DNA of 45,974 nt. Source: JAHIYU01 sp964476155. GTDB taxonomy: Bacteria > Krumholzibacteriota > Krumholzibacteriia > LZORAL124-64-63. The translations under genes and the position numbers were made by a program. The DNA is taken from contig CAYYYS010000021.1 in the NCBI GenBank assembly GCA_964476155.1, positions 1 through 45,974 of the forward strand. The letters run 5' to 3'. Below, one piece after another: positions 8,292-16,551 of this stretch. Numbering within the stretch: the first letter of the stretch is position 1; each line of letters begins with the position of its first letter. The notes below the pieces were generated by a model. The model was not told the DNA's origin and did not search any database. It saw only the letters and a program-made list of their open reading frames with translations.

Positions 8292-8702
8292 GCCTGTGCT
8301 GAGGCATTTGCGCTGCGACTAACCCGGTAGTTCGAGGTGATTTCCAGCCCCGCCGAAAATCAGATTCCCCCAAGATCTGACGAGAAACACTGCAGATACA
8401 GGCTTGACCCAGCCCGGAATCGAGAAATTGACCCCACGGAGAACGGAGAAGATGGGCAACCACCCGAGCGCCTGGTAGAATTCGGCTTGGTAAGCTGAAA
8501 AAAACAGACAAGGAGGTCGGTTCCTGGGCTAATCCTGCCCAGCAGCAGGAGCGGTGGTGTGTCATCCTGGCAGGGGCAGTTGGAGAATAAGAGGGGACAT
8601 CGCAAATGCCTCGTGCTATACTCCCGACGCTCGAATAATGATCATGCGCCGACCCGCCAGCGTCGTATTCAGGCGTTCTTCAAAGATCAATAGGGGGTTC
8701 CC
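8292..8702. other. 411-bp intergenic region; promoter at its end, otherwise unexplained
   Basis: The last 100 bases hold the promoter and leader of the subtilisin gene. The first 300 bases have no credible gene on either strand. They contain a small hairpin (CTGGGC / GCCCAG around 8523-8543) and a poly-A tract near 8500. The composition differs from neighbouring coding DNA and it might be the decayed end of a mobile element, but no terminal repeats or transposase fragment could be recognised. Confidence 0.4.
8594..8622 (+). promoter_or_regulatory. Candidate promoter of the subtilisin gene
   Basis: GGGACA (8594-8599), 17-base spacer, then TATACT (8617-8622) preceded by TGC, i.e. an extended -10. 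The start codon lies about 80 bases further on. Confidence 0.5.
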
Positions 8703-10388
8703 ATGTCGCGCCATCCACGATACTGCATCCTCGTCCTCATGTTGATTTGTGCCGTGTGCGCCCAGGCCGGCGGCGAGCCGGCCGCCTACCGCCCCGGCGA
8801 GATCCTGGTCATGTTCGACGCGGGCGCGTCCCCGTCCCGCGACGGCGCCGGCGCGCTGGTCACGACCGACACCCGGCTCGCGGCCTGGTTGTCGCGACAC
8901 GGTCTGGACAGGGCGGTCCCGGTGTCGCCAACAAGCGACCGGGGCGCCGCGACGATCTTCAGGCTGCTCAGCCACCGTCTCGATTTCGATCCCCTGGTGG
9001 CGGCGCATGAACTGACCGGGGCCGGATCCGTGCGAGCAGTGTCGCCCAACTACGAGTTACATCTGTGCAGTCTGCCCAACGATCCCATGGTGTCGACCCA
9101 GTGGCACATCCAGCACGCCGGCGATGCGGATATCGATCTGCCCGAGGCCTGGGACGTGGCCCTGGGCGATCCCGGCGTCGTCATCGCCGTCCTGGATACC
9201 GGTGTGGACTGGAGTCATCCCGACCTGCAGGCCGCCATGTGGACCAATCCCGGCGAGACGCCGGACAACGGTATCGACGACGATGGCAACGGCTGGATCG
9301 ACGACCGGTACGGGTGGGACGTGGGCAACGACGACAACGATCCGCGACCGGAAGTCTATCTGGAATCAGGCATCGACGTGGGCTTCCACGGCACCCATTG
9401 CGCCGGCATCGCCGCGGCGGCCACCGACAACGCGACCGGTGTGGCGGGAGCAGGCTGGGGTTGCCGGCTCATGGGCCTCAAGATGAACGACAGCGACGGC
9501 TATATCACCACCGAAGGTCTGACCGAAGGGATACAGTACGCCGTGGCCAACGGGGCCTCGGTGATCTCCATGAGCTTCGGTGGTTCGCTGGCTGACTTCG
9601 GCTTCATGCAGGCGCTGGTGGACGACGCGGCGAGCGCGGGCGTGGTTTGCGTGGCCGCCGCGGGCAACAACAACGACGCGACGCAGATGTATCCAGCCGC
9701 CCTCGACGGGGTCATCTCGGTGGGTGCCACCGATAACCTCAACCAGCGCGCGTCCTTTTCCACCTATGGCGCGTGGGTTGACGTGGCCGCGCCGGGACAG
9801 CAGATCTGGTCCACCGTGCAGAGCAACTACGACTGGGATTTCCTCACGGGATTTATGTTCATGTTGAGCTATGGCTGGGACGGTGTGAACCCGTACATGA
9901 ACTGCGACGGCACTTCGATGGCCTGCCCGCTGGTGGCCGGCGTCTGCGGCCTGATCATGTCGGTCCGGCCCGATTTTACACCCGACCAGGTGTTGCAGCG
10001 GCTCGTGGATACCGGCGACGTCATTGTCTTCGACCAGCCGCTGGGCGTGAAGGTAAACGCTTTCGCGGCTCTGGACGGGCTGAACGTCACGGCGGTGGGT
10101 GATCCGCCGCGGACCCTGCGTATCGATGCGGTGCGTCCGAATCCGTTCAACCCCCGCACGACGATCAGCTTCGACCTGCAACGGGAGCAACATGTGCGGC
10201 TGTCCGTTCACGACGTCCGCGGTGCCTGCGTGCGGTTGCTGTACGACGGCCCCTTGCCGGCCGGCGACCACGAGCAGGTATGGGACGGTCGCGACGACAA
10301 CGGCCGGGTCCTGCCCAGCGGCCCCTACGTGATCGACTTGCGAGCCGCCGGTCGGCGCGACACCCGGCCCGTGGTCCTGCTTAAATAA
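8703..10388 (+). CDS. Exported subtilisin-like S8 peptidase with C-terminal FlgD-like/T9SS-type domain
   Basis: 561 residues. A signal peptide (CILVLMLICAVCAQA) is followed by an I9-like propeptide region with YRPGEILVMFD. The S8 catalytic domain has Asp165 (VLDTGVDWSHPDL), His229 (HGTHCAGI), the oxyanion Asn in AAAGNNND, and Ser405 (GTSMACPLVAG). A calcium-type loop, NGIDDDGNGWIDD, lies between Asp and His. The last 90 residues form a FlgD-like Ig domain starting RPNPFNPRTTISF and ending in an Arg/Val/Leu-rich strand (RPVVLLK). This architecture marks cargo of type IX secretion or its relatives in FCB bacteria (family knowledge). An extracellular protein-degrading role is likely. The ATG follows GGGGG. 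A remnant gene follows directly. Confidence 0.92.
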   Translation: MSRHPRYCILVLMLICAVCAQAGGEPAAYRPGEILVMFDAGASPSRDGAGALVTTDTRLAAWLSRHGLDRAVPVSPTSDRGAATIFRLLSHRLDFDPLVAAHELTGAGSVRAVSPNYELHLCSLPNDPMVSTQWHIQHAGDADIDLPEAWDVALGDPGVVIAVLDTGVDWSHPDLQAAMWTNPGETPDNGIDDDGNGWIDDRYGWDVGNDDNDPRPEVYLESGIDVGFHGTHCAGIAAAATDNATGVAGAGWGCRLMGLKMNDSDGYITTEGLTEGIQYAVANGASVISMSFGGSLADFGFMQALVDDAASAGVVCVAAAGNNNDATQMYPAALDGVISVGATDNLNQRASFSTYGAWVDVAAPGQQIWSTVQSNYDWDFLTGFMFMLSYGWDGVNPYMNCDGTSMACPLVAGVCGLIMSVRPDFTPDQVLQRLVDTGDVIVFDQPLGVKVNAFAALDGLNVTAVGDPPRTLRIDAVRPNPFNPRTTISFDLQREQHVRLSVHDVRGACVRLLYDGPLPAGDHEQVWDGRDDNGRVLPSGPYVIDLRAAGRRDTRPVVLLK

Positions 10389-10396
10389 GGAGCGAG

Positions 10397-10531
10397 ACAA
10401 CGGTCCTGCTCGAGTTCTCCATGTATCCCACCGACAATGGCGCCAGCGTGAGCGACTACGTAAAACGCTCCCTGGAGATTATCGACGACAGCGGCCGGCT
10501 CGACGGCAAGGTCGAGACGCTCAAGAAATAA
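10397..10531 (+). pseudogene. Remnant of an MTH1187/YqgV-type thiamine-binding protein with internal deletion
   Basis: The frame reads VLLEFSMYPTD-x-GASVS and SLEIIDDSG, the conserved N-terminal half of MTH1187-family thiamine-binding proteins (about 100 residues). It then jumps to GRLDGKVETLKK, which matches the C-terminal end of that family. The middle (about 45-50 residues, including the NPMGT region) is missing. The SG at the junction occurs in both flanks in intact relatives, suggesting a deletion between short repeats. The expected start codon position reads ACA/ACG after a good GGAG, so the original start seems lost. An internal ATG at 10421 would give only 36 residues. It is probably non-functional. 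It follows the subtilisin stop by eight bases. Confidence 0.7.
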
Positions 10532-10556
10532 GACCGGACGCGATCTGAAGTCCTGA

Positions 10557-11267
10557 TCAGGGCGGTGGCAGGGCCGCCAGTTCGCGGGCCTTCAGGAGGA
10601 CCGCGTCCAGCATGTCCGGCGTCAGCAGCTTCGCGTTGGTGTTGCGCAGGCTCACGTGGTAGGTGTCCAGCAGGATGGTGCCGTCGGGCATCTCGTATGT
10701 TGCGCCGTGGGTGAATTTGTAGCGGATCTTGACGATGGGCTGGCCGCGATTGGCCAGCAGGTCGAGATAGGCGTCGTGTCCGATCTTGCCCATGCCGATG
10801 ACCACAGCCAGATCGTCCAGGGCGTCCAGGTCGTGGGCGAGCCACGAGCGGCAAGTGCGGATCTCGTTGCTCAGCGGCATGTTCTGCGGCGGCACGCAGC
10901 GCAGGGCCGACGTGATCCACAGTCCGCTCATCGCGAGCCCGTCGTCGCGTCGCTCGGTCGTCGGCCGGTCGGTGAAACCGCAACGGTGTAGGGCGGGAAA
11001 GAGGAAGGCGCCGCTGGCGTCGCCGGTGAACATGCGGCCTGTCCGGTTGGCGCCGTGGGCGCCGGGTGCCAGGCCAACCAGGCAGATGCGTGCCCGGGGA
11101 TCGCCGAAGCCGGGCAAGGGCTTGCCCCAGTAATCCCAGTCCATGTACGCACGACGCTTGTCGCGAGCCACCCGCTCGCGCCAGTGCACGAGCCGCGAAC
11201 AGCGACGGCAGGTCTCCAGGTCGGACGGATAGGGATCAAAGGCCGGTTTCGACATGGTCGGTATCAT
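10557..11267 (-). CDS. Family-5 uracil-DNA glycosylase (UDGb)
   Basis: 236 residues. It removes uracil (and in this family other deaminated bases) from DNA. The family-5 motif GLAPGAHGANRTGRMFTGD is present near residues 66-84. This has the glycine-rich form without the activating Asp/Asn of families 1 and 4. The second active-site motif reads YHVSLRNTN near 205. Cysteines CRRC near the N-terminus and two more near 124 and 139 fit the 4Fe-4S cluster of this family. Two possible ATGs exist (11267 and 11255) with no strong ribosome site to decide. The gene is divergent from the esterase, with only about 18-30 bases between the two starts. Confidence 0.9.
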   Translation of the reverse strand: MIPTMSKPAFDPYPSDLETCRRCSRLVHWRERVARDKRRAYMDWDYWGKPLPGFGDPRARICLVGLAPGAHGANRTGRMFTGDASGAFLFPALHRCGFTDRPTTERRDDGLAMSGLWITSALRCVPPQNMPLSNEIRTCRSWLAHDLDALDDLAVVIGMGKIGHDAYLDLLANRGQPIVKIRYKFTHGATYEMPDGTILLDTYHVSLRNTNAKLLTPDMLDAVLLKARELAALPPP

Positions 11268-11285
11268 AGAGGAAGCGCGACGACG

Positions 11286-12245
11286 ATGGAAGTGAACTTA
11301 AGGATCCCGTCCTGGGCGACGCATTTCATGAGCGATATGCACGGCTGGACGCAGCGCCCCCTGCCGGTGGCCGACCTCGCGCCTTTCGATCTGCCCGACG
11401 ACGCCTGGTTCGAGTACGCCTGGCTCGATGCCGACGGGCAGCCGCGCCCCGACCCCGGCGGCGTGTCCGCGGGAAATCCCTGGTGGGACTATGCCTGCCG
11501 TATTACCGGTCCGCGCTGGCGCGACCATGTGCGGGTGCCCGCGGCCTCGGTACGCTCCGTGCATCGCCTTCGCGGCCATCGTCTCGACTCGCGTCATTTC
11601 GGTTCGGGCCGCCGCATCTACACCTATTCGCCCGCGGGTGCCGACACGCCGGCACCGGTGCTGCTGATCCACGACGGCAAGGGCTTCTGGCATCACGGTC
11701 GTTGCGGCGCCCTGTCCGACGCCCTGCAGGCGGCGGGAGAGATACCGCCGGTCCATCTGGTCTTCCTGCAGCCCGCGCGGCGGACGGTCGAGTACGCCTT
11801 CAACCCGGCCCACGCGGCCTACGTGATAGACGACGTGCTGCCGTACCTGGACGACGTGCTGGTCGCAACGGACGAGCGGCTCCTGCTCGGCGCCAGTCTG
11901 GGCGCCCTGGCCGCCGCTCACACGGCCCTGGATCACCCCGGTGTTTTCGCGGCGGTGGGCTCCTTGTCGGGGACTTTTCCGATGGGCCCCGGCGATGAGC
12001 CCATCGACCCCTTCACCGGCAGCGAATGGTTGCTCGGGCGACTGCGGGACGGGGCAGGACACGACCTACGCTGGCACCTGGATTGCGGCACCCTGGAATG
12101 GTTGTTGCCCAGCCACGAGCGTCTCTGTGAAGCCCTGGTCGCGGGGGGGTATGATCATCGCTGTCTGACCCGCAACGTGGGACACAACTGGACAAACTGG
12201 CGCAATGCCCTGCCCGAAACCATGAAATACCTGCTCGCCGGTTGA
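11286..12245 (+). CDS. Enterochelin-esterase-like alpha/beta hydrolase
   Basis: About 319 residues, cytoplasmic (no signal peptide). The N-terminal 100 residues resemble the Ig-like domain of IroE/Fes-type esterases. The C-terminal alpha/beta hydrolase has VLLIHDGKGFW near 120, the nucleophile elbow GASLGAL near 197, an Asp/Cys turn (DCGTLEWL) and the catalytic His in NVGHNW near 303. Similar proteins hydrolyse siderophore or other esters; no siderophore genes are nearby, so the substrate is unknown. The ATG at 11286 has GAGGAAG 10 bases upstream. A longer in-frame reading upstream runs through the UDG gene in antisense and is not credible. Confidence 0.8.
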   Translation: MEVNLRIPSWATHFMSDMHGWTQRPLPVADLAPFDLPDDAWFEYAWLDADGQPRPDPGGVSAGNPWWDYACRITGPRWRDHVRVPAASVRSVHRLRGHRLDSRHFGSGRRIYTYSPAGADTPAPVLLIHDGKGFWHHGRCGALSDALQAAGEIPPVHLVFLQPARRTVEYAFNPAHAAYVIDDVLPYLDDVLVATDERLLLGASLGALAAAHTALDHPGVFAAVGSLSGTFPMGPGDEPIDPFTGSEWLLGRLRDGAGHDLRWHLDCGTLEWLLPSHERLCEALVAGGYDHRCLTRNVGHNWTNWRNALPETMKYLLAG

Positions 12246-12355
12246 TTTCCCGGGAACTCCCGGTCGATTTCATGGTTCTTCTTGCCCGTCGACCCGGCCT
12301 GAAGCATCTTTGCCACTGTTGAAACACAAACCGATTTCTCGAGGGAGACGAAAAC

Positions 12356-12790
12356 ATGCGCCGCATTATGATGACGATCGCCCTGCTGTCCCTGTTGCTG
12401 GCCGGTACCGCCCTGGCCAAGGAAAAGGTCTACGGCAAGGGCGTCAGCGAAGGCGACTTCACCAAGATCAGCACCATCCTCGCCGACCCCGGCACCTACT
12501 CGGGCAAGGTCGTCCGCGTCGAGGGTACGGCCGTAGGCGTCTGCTCGCACCGCGGCTGCTGGGTGACCCTGGCGTCGGACAAGGAAGAAGAGACCATGCG
12601 CGTGAAGGTGAAGGACGGCGTGATCGTCTTTCCCAAGGAGATCATCGGCGAGCATGTTCAGGTCGAGGGTGTCTTCACGGTCAACAAGGTCGAGGAGAAG
12701 TGCGACTCTACCAAGAAGGGCGAACCCGAGGTCAAGTGCACGACCTTAATGCAGGTGAGCGGGACCGGTGCGCTCGTCAACTGGAAATAG
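12356..12790 (+). CDS. Exported DUF4920 family protein
   Basis: 144 residues. Signal peptide MRRIMMTIALLSLLLAGTALA, cleaved before KEKVYG. The mature protein matches DUF4920: YGKGVSEGDF, then GKVVRVEGTAVGVCSHRGCWVTL and HVQVEGVF, an OB-fold-like beta domain. The Cys pair in CSHRGC and a second pair near the end (KCDS, KCTT) could bind metal or form disulfides. Function is unknown; the family commonly sits next to PepSY-type membrane proteins, as here (the next gene starts 18 bases on). The ATG has GAGGGAG upstream. An operon with the PepSY gene is likely. Confidence 0.8.
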   Translation: MRRIMMTIALLSLLLAGTALAKEKVYGKGVSEGDFTKISTILADPGTYSGKVVRVEGTAVGVCSHRGCWVTLASDKEEETMRVKVKDGVIVFPKEIIGEHVQVEGVFTVNKVEEKCDSTKKGEPEVKCTTLMQVSGTGALVNWK

Positions 12791-12808
12791 TGGGCGAGTC
12801 GTAAACGG

Positions 12809-13372
12809 ATGAGTACTTTTCGCAAAGTCTGTCGCTGGCTCCATCGCGAGCTGGGCTTCTTCGCCGTGGGTCTGACCCTGGTGTACGCGATCAGCGGCAT
12901 CGCGGTGAATCATATCCATCACTGGGACCCGAATCACACCGCCTATACGCAGACCTGGACCATCGAGCCGACGGGCGTCGGGGAGACCGACGCCCTGGCA
13001 CCGGTGGTCCTCGAGCGTCTGGCCCTCGACGAGCCCGTCAAGGAGACCTGGCGTGCGGGTCGCGAGCTTTTCCAGGTCTTTGTCGACGACGGCACCATCG
13101 ACGTGAACCTCGTCACCGGCGAGGTGACCCGACTGGGCCACGCCAAGCGGCCGTTCTTCTTCGACGTGAACTTCATGCACGTGAACAAGGGGCGCGCGCC
13201 CTGGACCGGCATCGCCGACGCCTATGCGGGCGTGATGATCGTGCTGGCCCTGACGGGCATCTTCCTGGTCAAGGGACGCAGAGGCCTGTCCGGTCGTGGC
13301 GGCGTACTCATGGGACTGGGTATTGTCCTGCCTCTGGCCTACGCCGTCATCCAGCGACTGACCCAGCCCTGA
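12809..13372 (+). CDS. PepSY-associated transmembrane protein
   Basis: 187 residues. One N-terminal helix (LGFFAVGLTLVYAISGIAVNHI) carries the HRELGF and NHIHHW histidines typical of PepSY_TM proteins. An extracytoplasmic PepSY-like region follows (FQVFVDDGTIDVNLVTGEVT) with HVNKGRAPWT, then two closely spaced helices (YAGVMIVLALTGIFLV, VLMGLGIVLPLAYAVI). Relatives are linked to iron or haem reduction and to peptidase inhibition, but no exact role is known. It is probably co-transcribed with the DUF4920 gene. The ribosome site before the ATG is weak (GTAAACGG). Confidence 0.78.
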   Translation: MSTFRKVCRWLHRELGFFAVGLTLVYAISGIAVNHIHHWDPNHTAYTQTWTIEPTGVGETDALAPVVLERLALDEPVKETWRAGRELFQVFVDDGTIDVNLVTGEVTRLGHAKRPFFFDVNFMHVNKGRAPWTGIADAYAGVMIVLALTGIFLVKGRRGLSGRGGVLMGLGIVLPLAYAVIQRLTQP

Positions 13373-13381
13373 CCGACCGAC

Positions 13382-13410
13382 TTGACTCCCTCCTATGCCC
13401 CGTCTAGCTT
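13382..13410 (+). promoter_or_regulatory. Candidate promoter of the lysine-degradation genes
   Basis: TTGACT (13382-13387), 17 bases, TAGCTT (13405-13410). The same -10 hexamer occurs in the tmRNA promoter of this window. Confidence 0.5.
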
Positions 13411-13470
13411 AGGCCGTTCAATCGGCATTGGTATCTTCCACCCCCTCCGCCCCGCGATCGGGAGGCCCAC

Positions 13471-14772
13471 ATGACGACCATCGGTATTCGCCGCGAAGAC
13501 AAGAACAAGTGGGAGCGCCGCGTTCCCCTGACGCCCGCCGATGCCGCCTATGTCCAGAGCGAGTATGGGCATGAGCTCATCGTTCAGCCGTCGCCCATCC
13601 GTGTCTTCACGGACGATATGTACCGTGACGTGGGACTCGCGGTCTCCGAAAGTGCGCTGGAGGCCGACATCCTGATCGGCGTGAAGGAGATTCCGCCCGA
13701 GCTGTACCGGCCGGGAACGGTCTACATGAACTTCTCGCATACCATCAAGGGCCAGCCCTACAACATGCCCCTGCTGAAGACCTACATGGAGCAGGGCTGT
13801 ACACTGTTGGACTACGAGTGCATCGCCGACGACGACGGCCGGCGCCTGATCTTCTTCAGCCTCCACGCGGGTTACGCCGGCATGATCGACTCGCTGCGCG
13901 CGCTCGGCCTGCGGCTGGCGGCCAAGGGCATCGCCAACCCGCTGAGCGAAGTGAAGTCCGCCTACGAGTACAAGGACCTGGCCGACGCCGAACATCACAT
14001 CCGGACCATCGGCGACCGCCTCTGGCATGAAGGCCCCTTTATCGGGACCGGACCGATCGTGATCGGCATGGCCGGGTATGGCAACGTGAGCCGCGGCGCC
14101 CTGCACGTACTGGAATGGTTGCCGGTGGCGCGCGTGGCGGTTGATGATCTGCCCAACGCGGCCCAGGTGTCGGACAAGATGCCCTTGGCCCTCTGCATCT
14201 TCGAGGAGAAGGACATGGTGCGGCCCAAGGGTACCCACGCCTTCGAGCTGCAGGACTATTACGACAACCCCGAGAAGTACGAGAGCCGTTTCGAAGACCA
14301 TCTGCCTCACATGGATTTGCTGATGAACACCATCTTCTGGACCGAGCGTTACCCGCGCGTGGTCACCAAGGCCTGGACGGCCGAGCAGTTCCGCGACGGC
14401 GGCGCACCGCGTCTGCAGGTGATCGGCGACATCAGCATCGACATCGAGGGCAGCGTGGAGCTGAGCCTCAAGGCCACCTATTCCGACACGCCCAATTACC
14501 TCTACGATCCGAAGACCGGCGAAGCGGTCGACGGTGTCGAGGGCGAGGGCATCGTGATCATGGCCGTCGACAACCTGCCGTGCGAGCTGCCCGCGGCCGC
14601 GTCCGAGCATTTCTCGACCGTGCTGCGCGACATGGTGGGGGACCTGGGCAGGGCCGACTGGACCGCCGACTTCGAGGCCCTGGACCTGCCGTTCCACCTG
14701 AAGAAGGCGGTCATCGTGCACAAGGGCGAGTTGACGCCCGCGTTCGCGCACCTGGCCGAGTATTTGCAATAG
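13471..14772 (+). CDS. Lysine-2-oxoglutarate reductase (saccharopine-forming), LKR domain only
   Basis: 433 residues matching the N-terminal half of eukaryotic alpha-aminoadipic semialdehyde synthase. The start IGIRREDKNKWERRVPLTP is the LKR signature. FSHTIKGQPYNM, DYECIADDDGRRL, the Rossmann-like GMAGYGNVSRGA near 198 and DISIDIEGSVE near 310 follow. LKR condenses lysine with 2-oxoglutarate using NADPH to make saccharopine. The saccharopine dehydrogenase half that completes the reaction in animals and plants is absent here and not found in the window. The ATG has GGGAGG seven bases before it. The next gene, an antiquitin-type dehydrogenase, oxidises the aminoadipic semialdehyde, so the two belong to one lysine-degradation route. 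Confidence 0.85.
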   Translation: MTTIGIRREDKNKWERRVPLTPADAAYVQSEYGHELIVQPSPIRVFTDDMYRDVGLAVSESALEADILIGVKEIPPELYRPGTVYMNFSHTIKGQPYNMPLLKTYMEQGCTLLDYECIADDDGRRLIFFSLHAGYAGMIDSLRALGLRLAAKGIANPLSEVKSAYEYKDLADAEHHIRTIGDRLWHEGPFIGTGPIVIGMAGYGNVSRGALHVLEWLPVARVAVDDLPNAAQVSDKMPLALCIFEEKDMVRPKGTHAFELQDYYDNPEKYESRFEDHLPHMDLLMNTIFWTERYPRVVTKAWTAEQFRDGGAPRLQVIGDISIDIEGSVELSLKATYSDTPNYLYDPKTGEAVDGVEGEGIVIMAVDNLPCELPAAASEHFSTVLRDMVGDLGRADWTADFEALDLPFHLKKAVIVHKGELTPAFAHLAEYLQ

Positions 14773-14887
14773 ATCACTTGCCGATCGCGATCCGCATGCG
14801 CATCATGCTGTCGCGACGAGCAACGGCCCCGGGCTTGATCATGAAGCCGTGGCTTGAACATGGACGACCGTTCGGAGGAGAGAAGTG

Positions 14888-16426
14888 ATGGCCAAGATGA
14901 CCAAGGCGAAGATCTTCAAGGCCCTGGGCCTGACCAAGACCATGAAGGGCGCCAACCTGGGCGGCGACTGGTATGCCACCAGCGGCGACTACCTCAACGT
15001 CTACAATCCCACCAACGGCGAGCTGCTCGCCAAGGTGGAACAGGCCAGCGCCAAGGACTACGAGCGCATGGTCAAGAAATCCCAGAAGGCCTTCGTCGCG
15101 TGGCGCGAAGTGCCGGCCCCCCAGCGTGGCGAGATCGTGCGTCAGCTCGGCGAAGCCCTGCGCGCGAAGAAGGACGTTCTCGGCGCCCTGGTTTCCCTGG
15201 AAATGGGCAAGATCTACACCGAGGGCCTGGGCGAAGTGCAGGAGATGATCGACATCTGCGACTACGCCGTCGGCCAGAGCCGCATGCTGTCGGGTCCGAC
15301 CCTGCAGAGCGAACGGCCCAAGCACCGTATGATGGAACAGTGGCACCCGCTGGGCACCATCGGCGTGATCTCAGCCTTCAACTTCCCCGTGGCCGTGTGG
15401 GCCTGGAACACCGCCCTGGCGTGGGTGTGCGGCGACGCTGCCATCTGGAAGCCGTCGAGCAAGACGCCCCTGACGGCCATCGCCTGCCAGAACATCGCCA
15501 ACGAGGTCTTCAAGGCGAACAAGGTGCCCCAGGGCGTGTCGTGCGTGATCGTCGGTCGCGGCTCGGTCATCGGCGAGAAGCTCGTCGGCGATCACCGCAT
15601 CCCGCTGATCTCCGCCACCGGCAGCACCCGCATGGGCCAGCGCATCGGCGGCGTCGTCGGTGCGCGGCTGGGCCGCACCATCCTCGAACTGGGCGGCAAC
15701 AACGCCCTGATCATCAGCGAGAAGGCCGATCTGACCGGCGCGCTGGCCAGCTCGTTCTTCGGCGCGGTGGGCACCGCCGGCCAGCGGTGTACCTCGACGC
15801 GGCGCCTGATCATTCACGAGTCGGTCTATGCAAAATTCCTCAAGAAGCTCGTGGCCAACTACAAGAAGGTTAAGATCGGCGACCCCCTGGATCCCAAGAC
15901 GCTCATGGGACCGTTGATCGACGAGACCGCCGTGGCGGACTACGAGAACGCGCTCAAGGCCGTGAAGAAGCAGGGCGGCAAGATCGTCTGTGGCGGCAAG
16001 GTCCTGAAGCCGTTCGGCGCCCGCACCTTCGTGCAGCCAACGATCGTGGAGATCGACAACAGCGCCGAGATCGTGCAGACCGAGACCTTCGCGCCGATCC
16101 TCTACGTCATGAAGTACAAGACCATCGACCAGGCCATGGCCCTGCACAACGACGTGCCCCAGGGCCTCTCGTCGGGCATCTATACCGACAGCGTGGCCGA
16201 AGGTGAGCGCTTCCTGAGCTACAAGGGCAGCGACTGCGGCATCGCCAACATCAACATCGGCACCTCGGGCGCCGAGATCGGCGGGGCCTTCGGCGGCGAG
16301 AAGGAGACCGGCGGCGGACGCGAGTCCGGTTCCGACTCCTGGAAGGGGTACATGCGTCGCCAGACCAACACCATCAACTGGGGCGGGGAAGTCCACCTGG
16401 CCCAGGGCGTGGAGTTCGAAGCCTAG
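14888..16426 (+). CDS. Alpha-aminoadipic semialdehyde / piperideine-6-carboxylate dehydrogenase (ALDH7, antiquitin type)
   Basis: 512 residues, cytoplasmic NAD+-dependent aldehyde dehydrogenase. General base Glu267 (ILELGGNNA) and catalytic Cys301 (GQRCTSTRR) are present. The C-terminal FGGEKETGGGRESGSDSWK and MRRQTNTIN, with a final LAQGVEF, are diagnostic for ALDH7A1/AmaB rather than other ALDH families. It oxidises aminoadipic semialdehyde to 2-aminoadipate. An in-frame GTG precedes the ATG; the ATG at 14888 has GGAGGAG at good spacing. It lies 115 bases after LKR and is probably in the same transcript. A short stem-loop with TTTCTTT follows. Confidence 0.92.
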   Translation: MAKMTKAKIFKALGLTKTMKGANLGGDWYATSGDYLNVYNPTNGELLAKVEQASAKDYERMVKKSQKAFVAWREVPAPQRGEIVRQLGEALRAKKDVLGALVSLEMGKIYTEGLGEVQEMIDICDYAVGQSRMLSGPTLQSERPKHRMMEQWHPLGTIGVISAFNFPVAVWAWNTALAWVCGDAAIWKPSSKTPLTAIACQNIANEVFKANKVPQGVSCVIVGRGSVIGEKLVGDHRIPLISATGSTRMGQRIGGVVGARLGRTILELGGNNALIISEKADLTGALASSFFGAVGTAGQRCTSTRRLIIHESVYAKFLKKLVANYKKVKIGDPLDPKTLMGPLIDETAVADYENALKAVKKQGGKIVCGGKVLKPFGARTFVQPTIVEIDNSAEIVQTETFAPILYVMKYKTIDQAMALHNDVPQGLSSGIYTDSVAEGERFLSYKGSDCGIANINIGTSGAEIGGAFGGEKETGGGRESGSDSWKGYMRRQTNTINWGGEVHLAQGVEFEA

Positions 16427-16459
16427 ACGTTACGGTTTCGCAATGAATCGGGTCGGCCC

Positions 16460-16479
16460 ACGGGTCGGCCCGTTTCTTT
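16460..16479 (+). terminator. Weak intrinsic terminator after the ALDH gene
   Basis: ACGGG-TCGG-CCCGT stem-loop followed by TTTCTTT. The 10-base unit GGGTCGGCCC is present twice in tandem just upstream, so a second small hairpin can form. Confidence 0.55.
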
Positions 16480-16505
16480 ATGGCTGTCATCGCGAAACGT
16501 ACCCA

Positions 16506-16514
16506 TGCTATAAC
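16506..16514 (+). promoter_or_regulatory. Extended -10 element upstream of the receiver/PPDK-like gene
   Basis: TGC followed by TATAAC (16509-16514). No good -35 is present at the right distance. It lies 38 bases before the start codon. Confidence 0.4.
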
Positions 16515-16551
16515 CTATCCAGACAAAACAACGGCGTGGACTGGAGGATCG

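Noticed and set aside
8227..8605. Minus-strand frames in the gap before the subtilisin gene
   Set aside because: No start signals, no recognisable domain and Ser/Pro/Arg-rich composition; not credible as a transposase fragment.
10421..10531. A genuine 36-residue gene starting at the internal ATG
   Set aside because: Upstream codons VLLEFS belong to the same conserved family N-terminus, so the frame is the remnant of a longer gene rather than a native small gene.
13393..14769. 458-codon minus-strand frame opposite the LKR gene
   Set aside because: A shadow of the plus-strand gene, which has clear LKR motifs, a promoter and a ribosome site.
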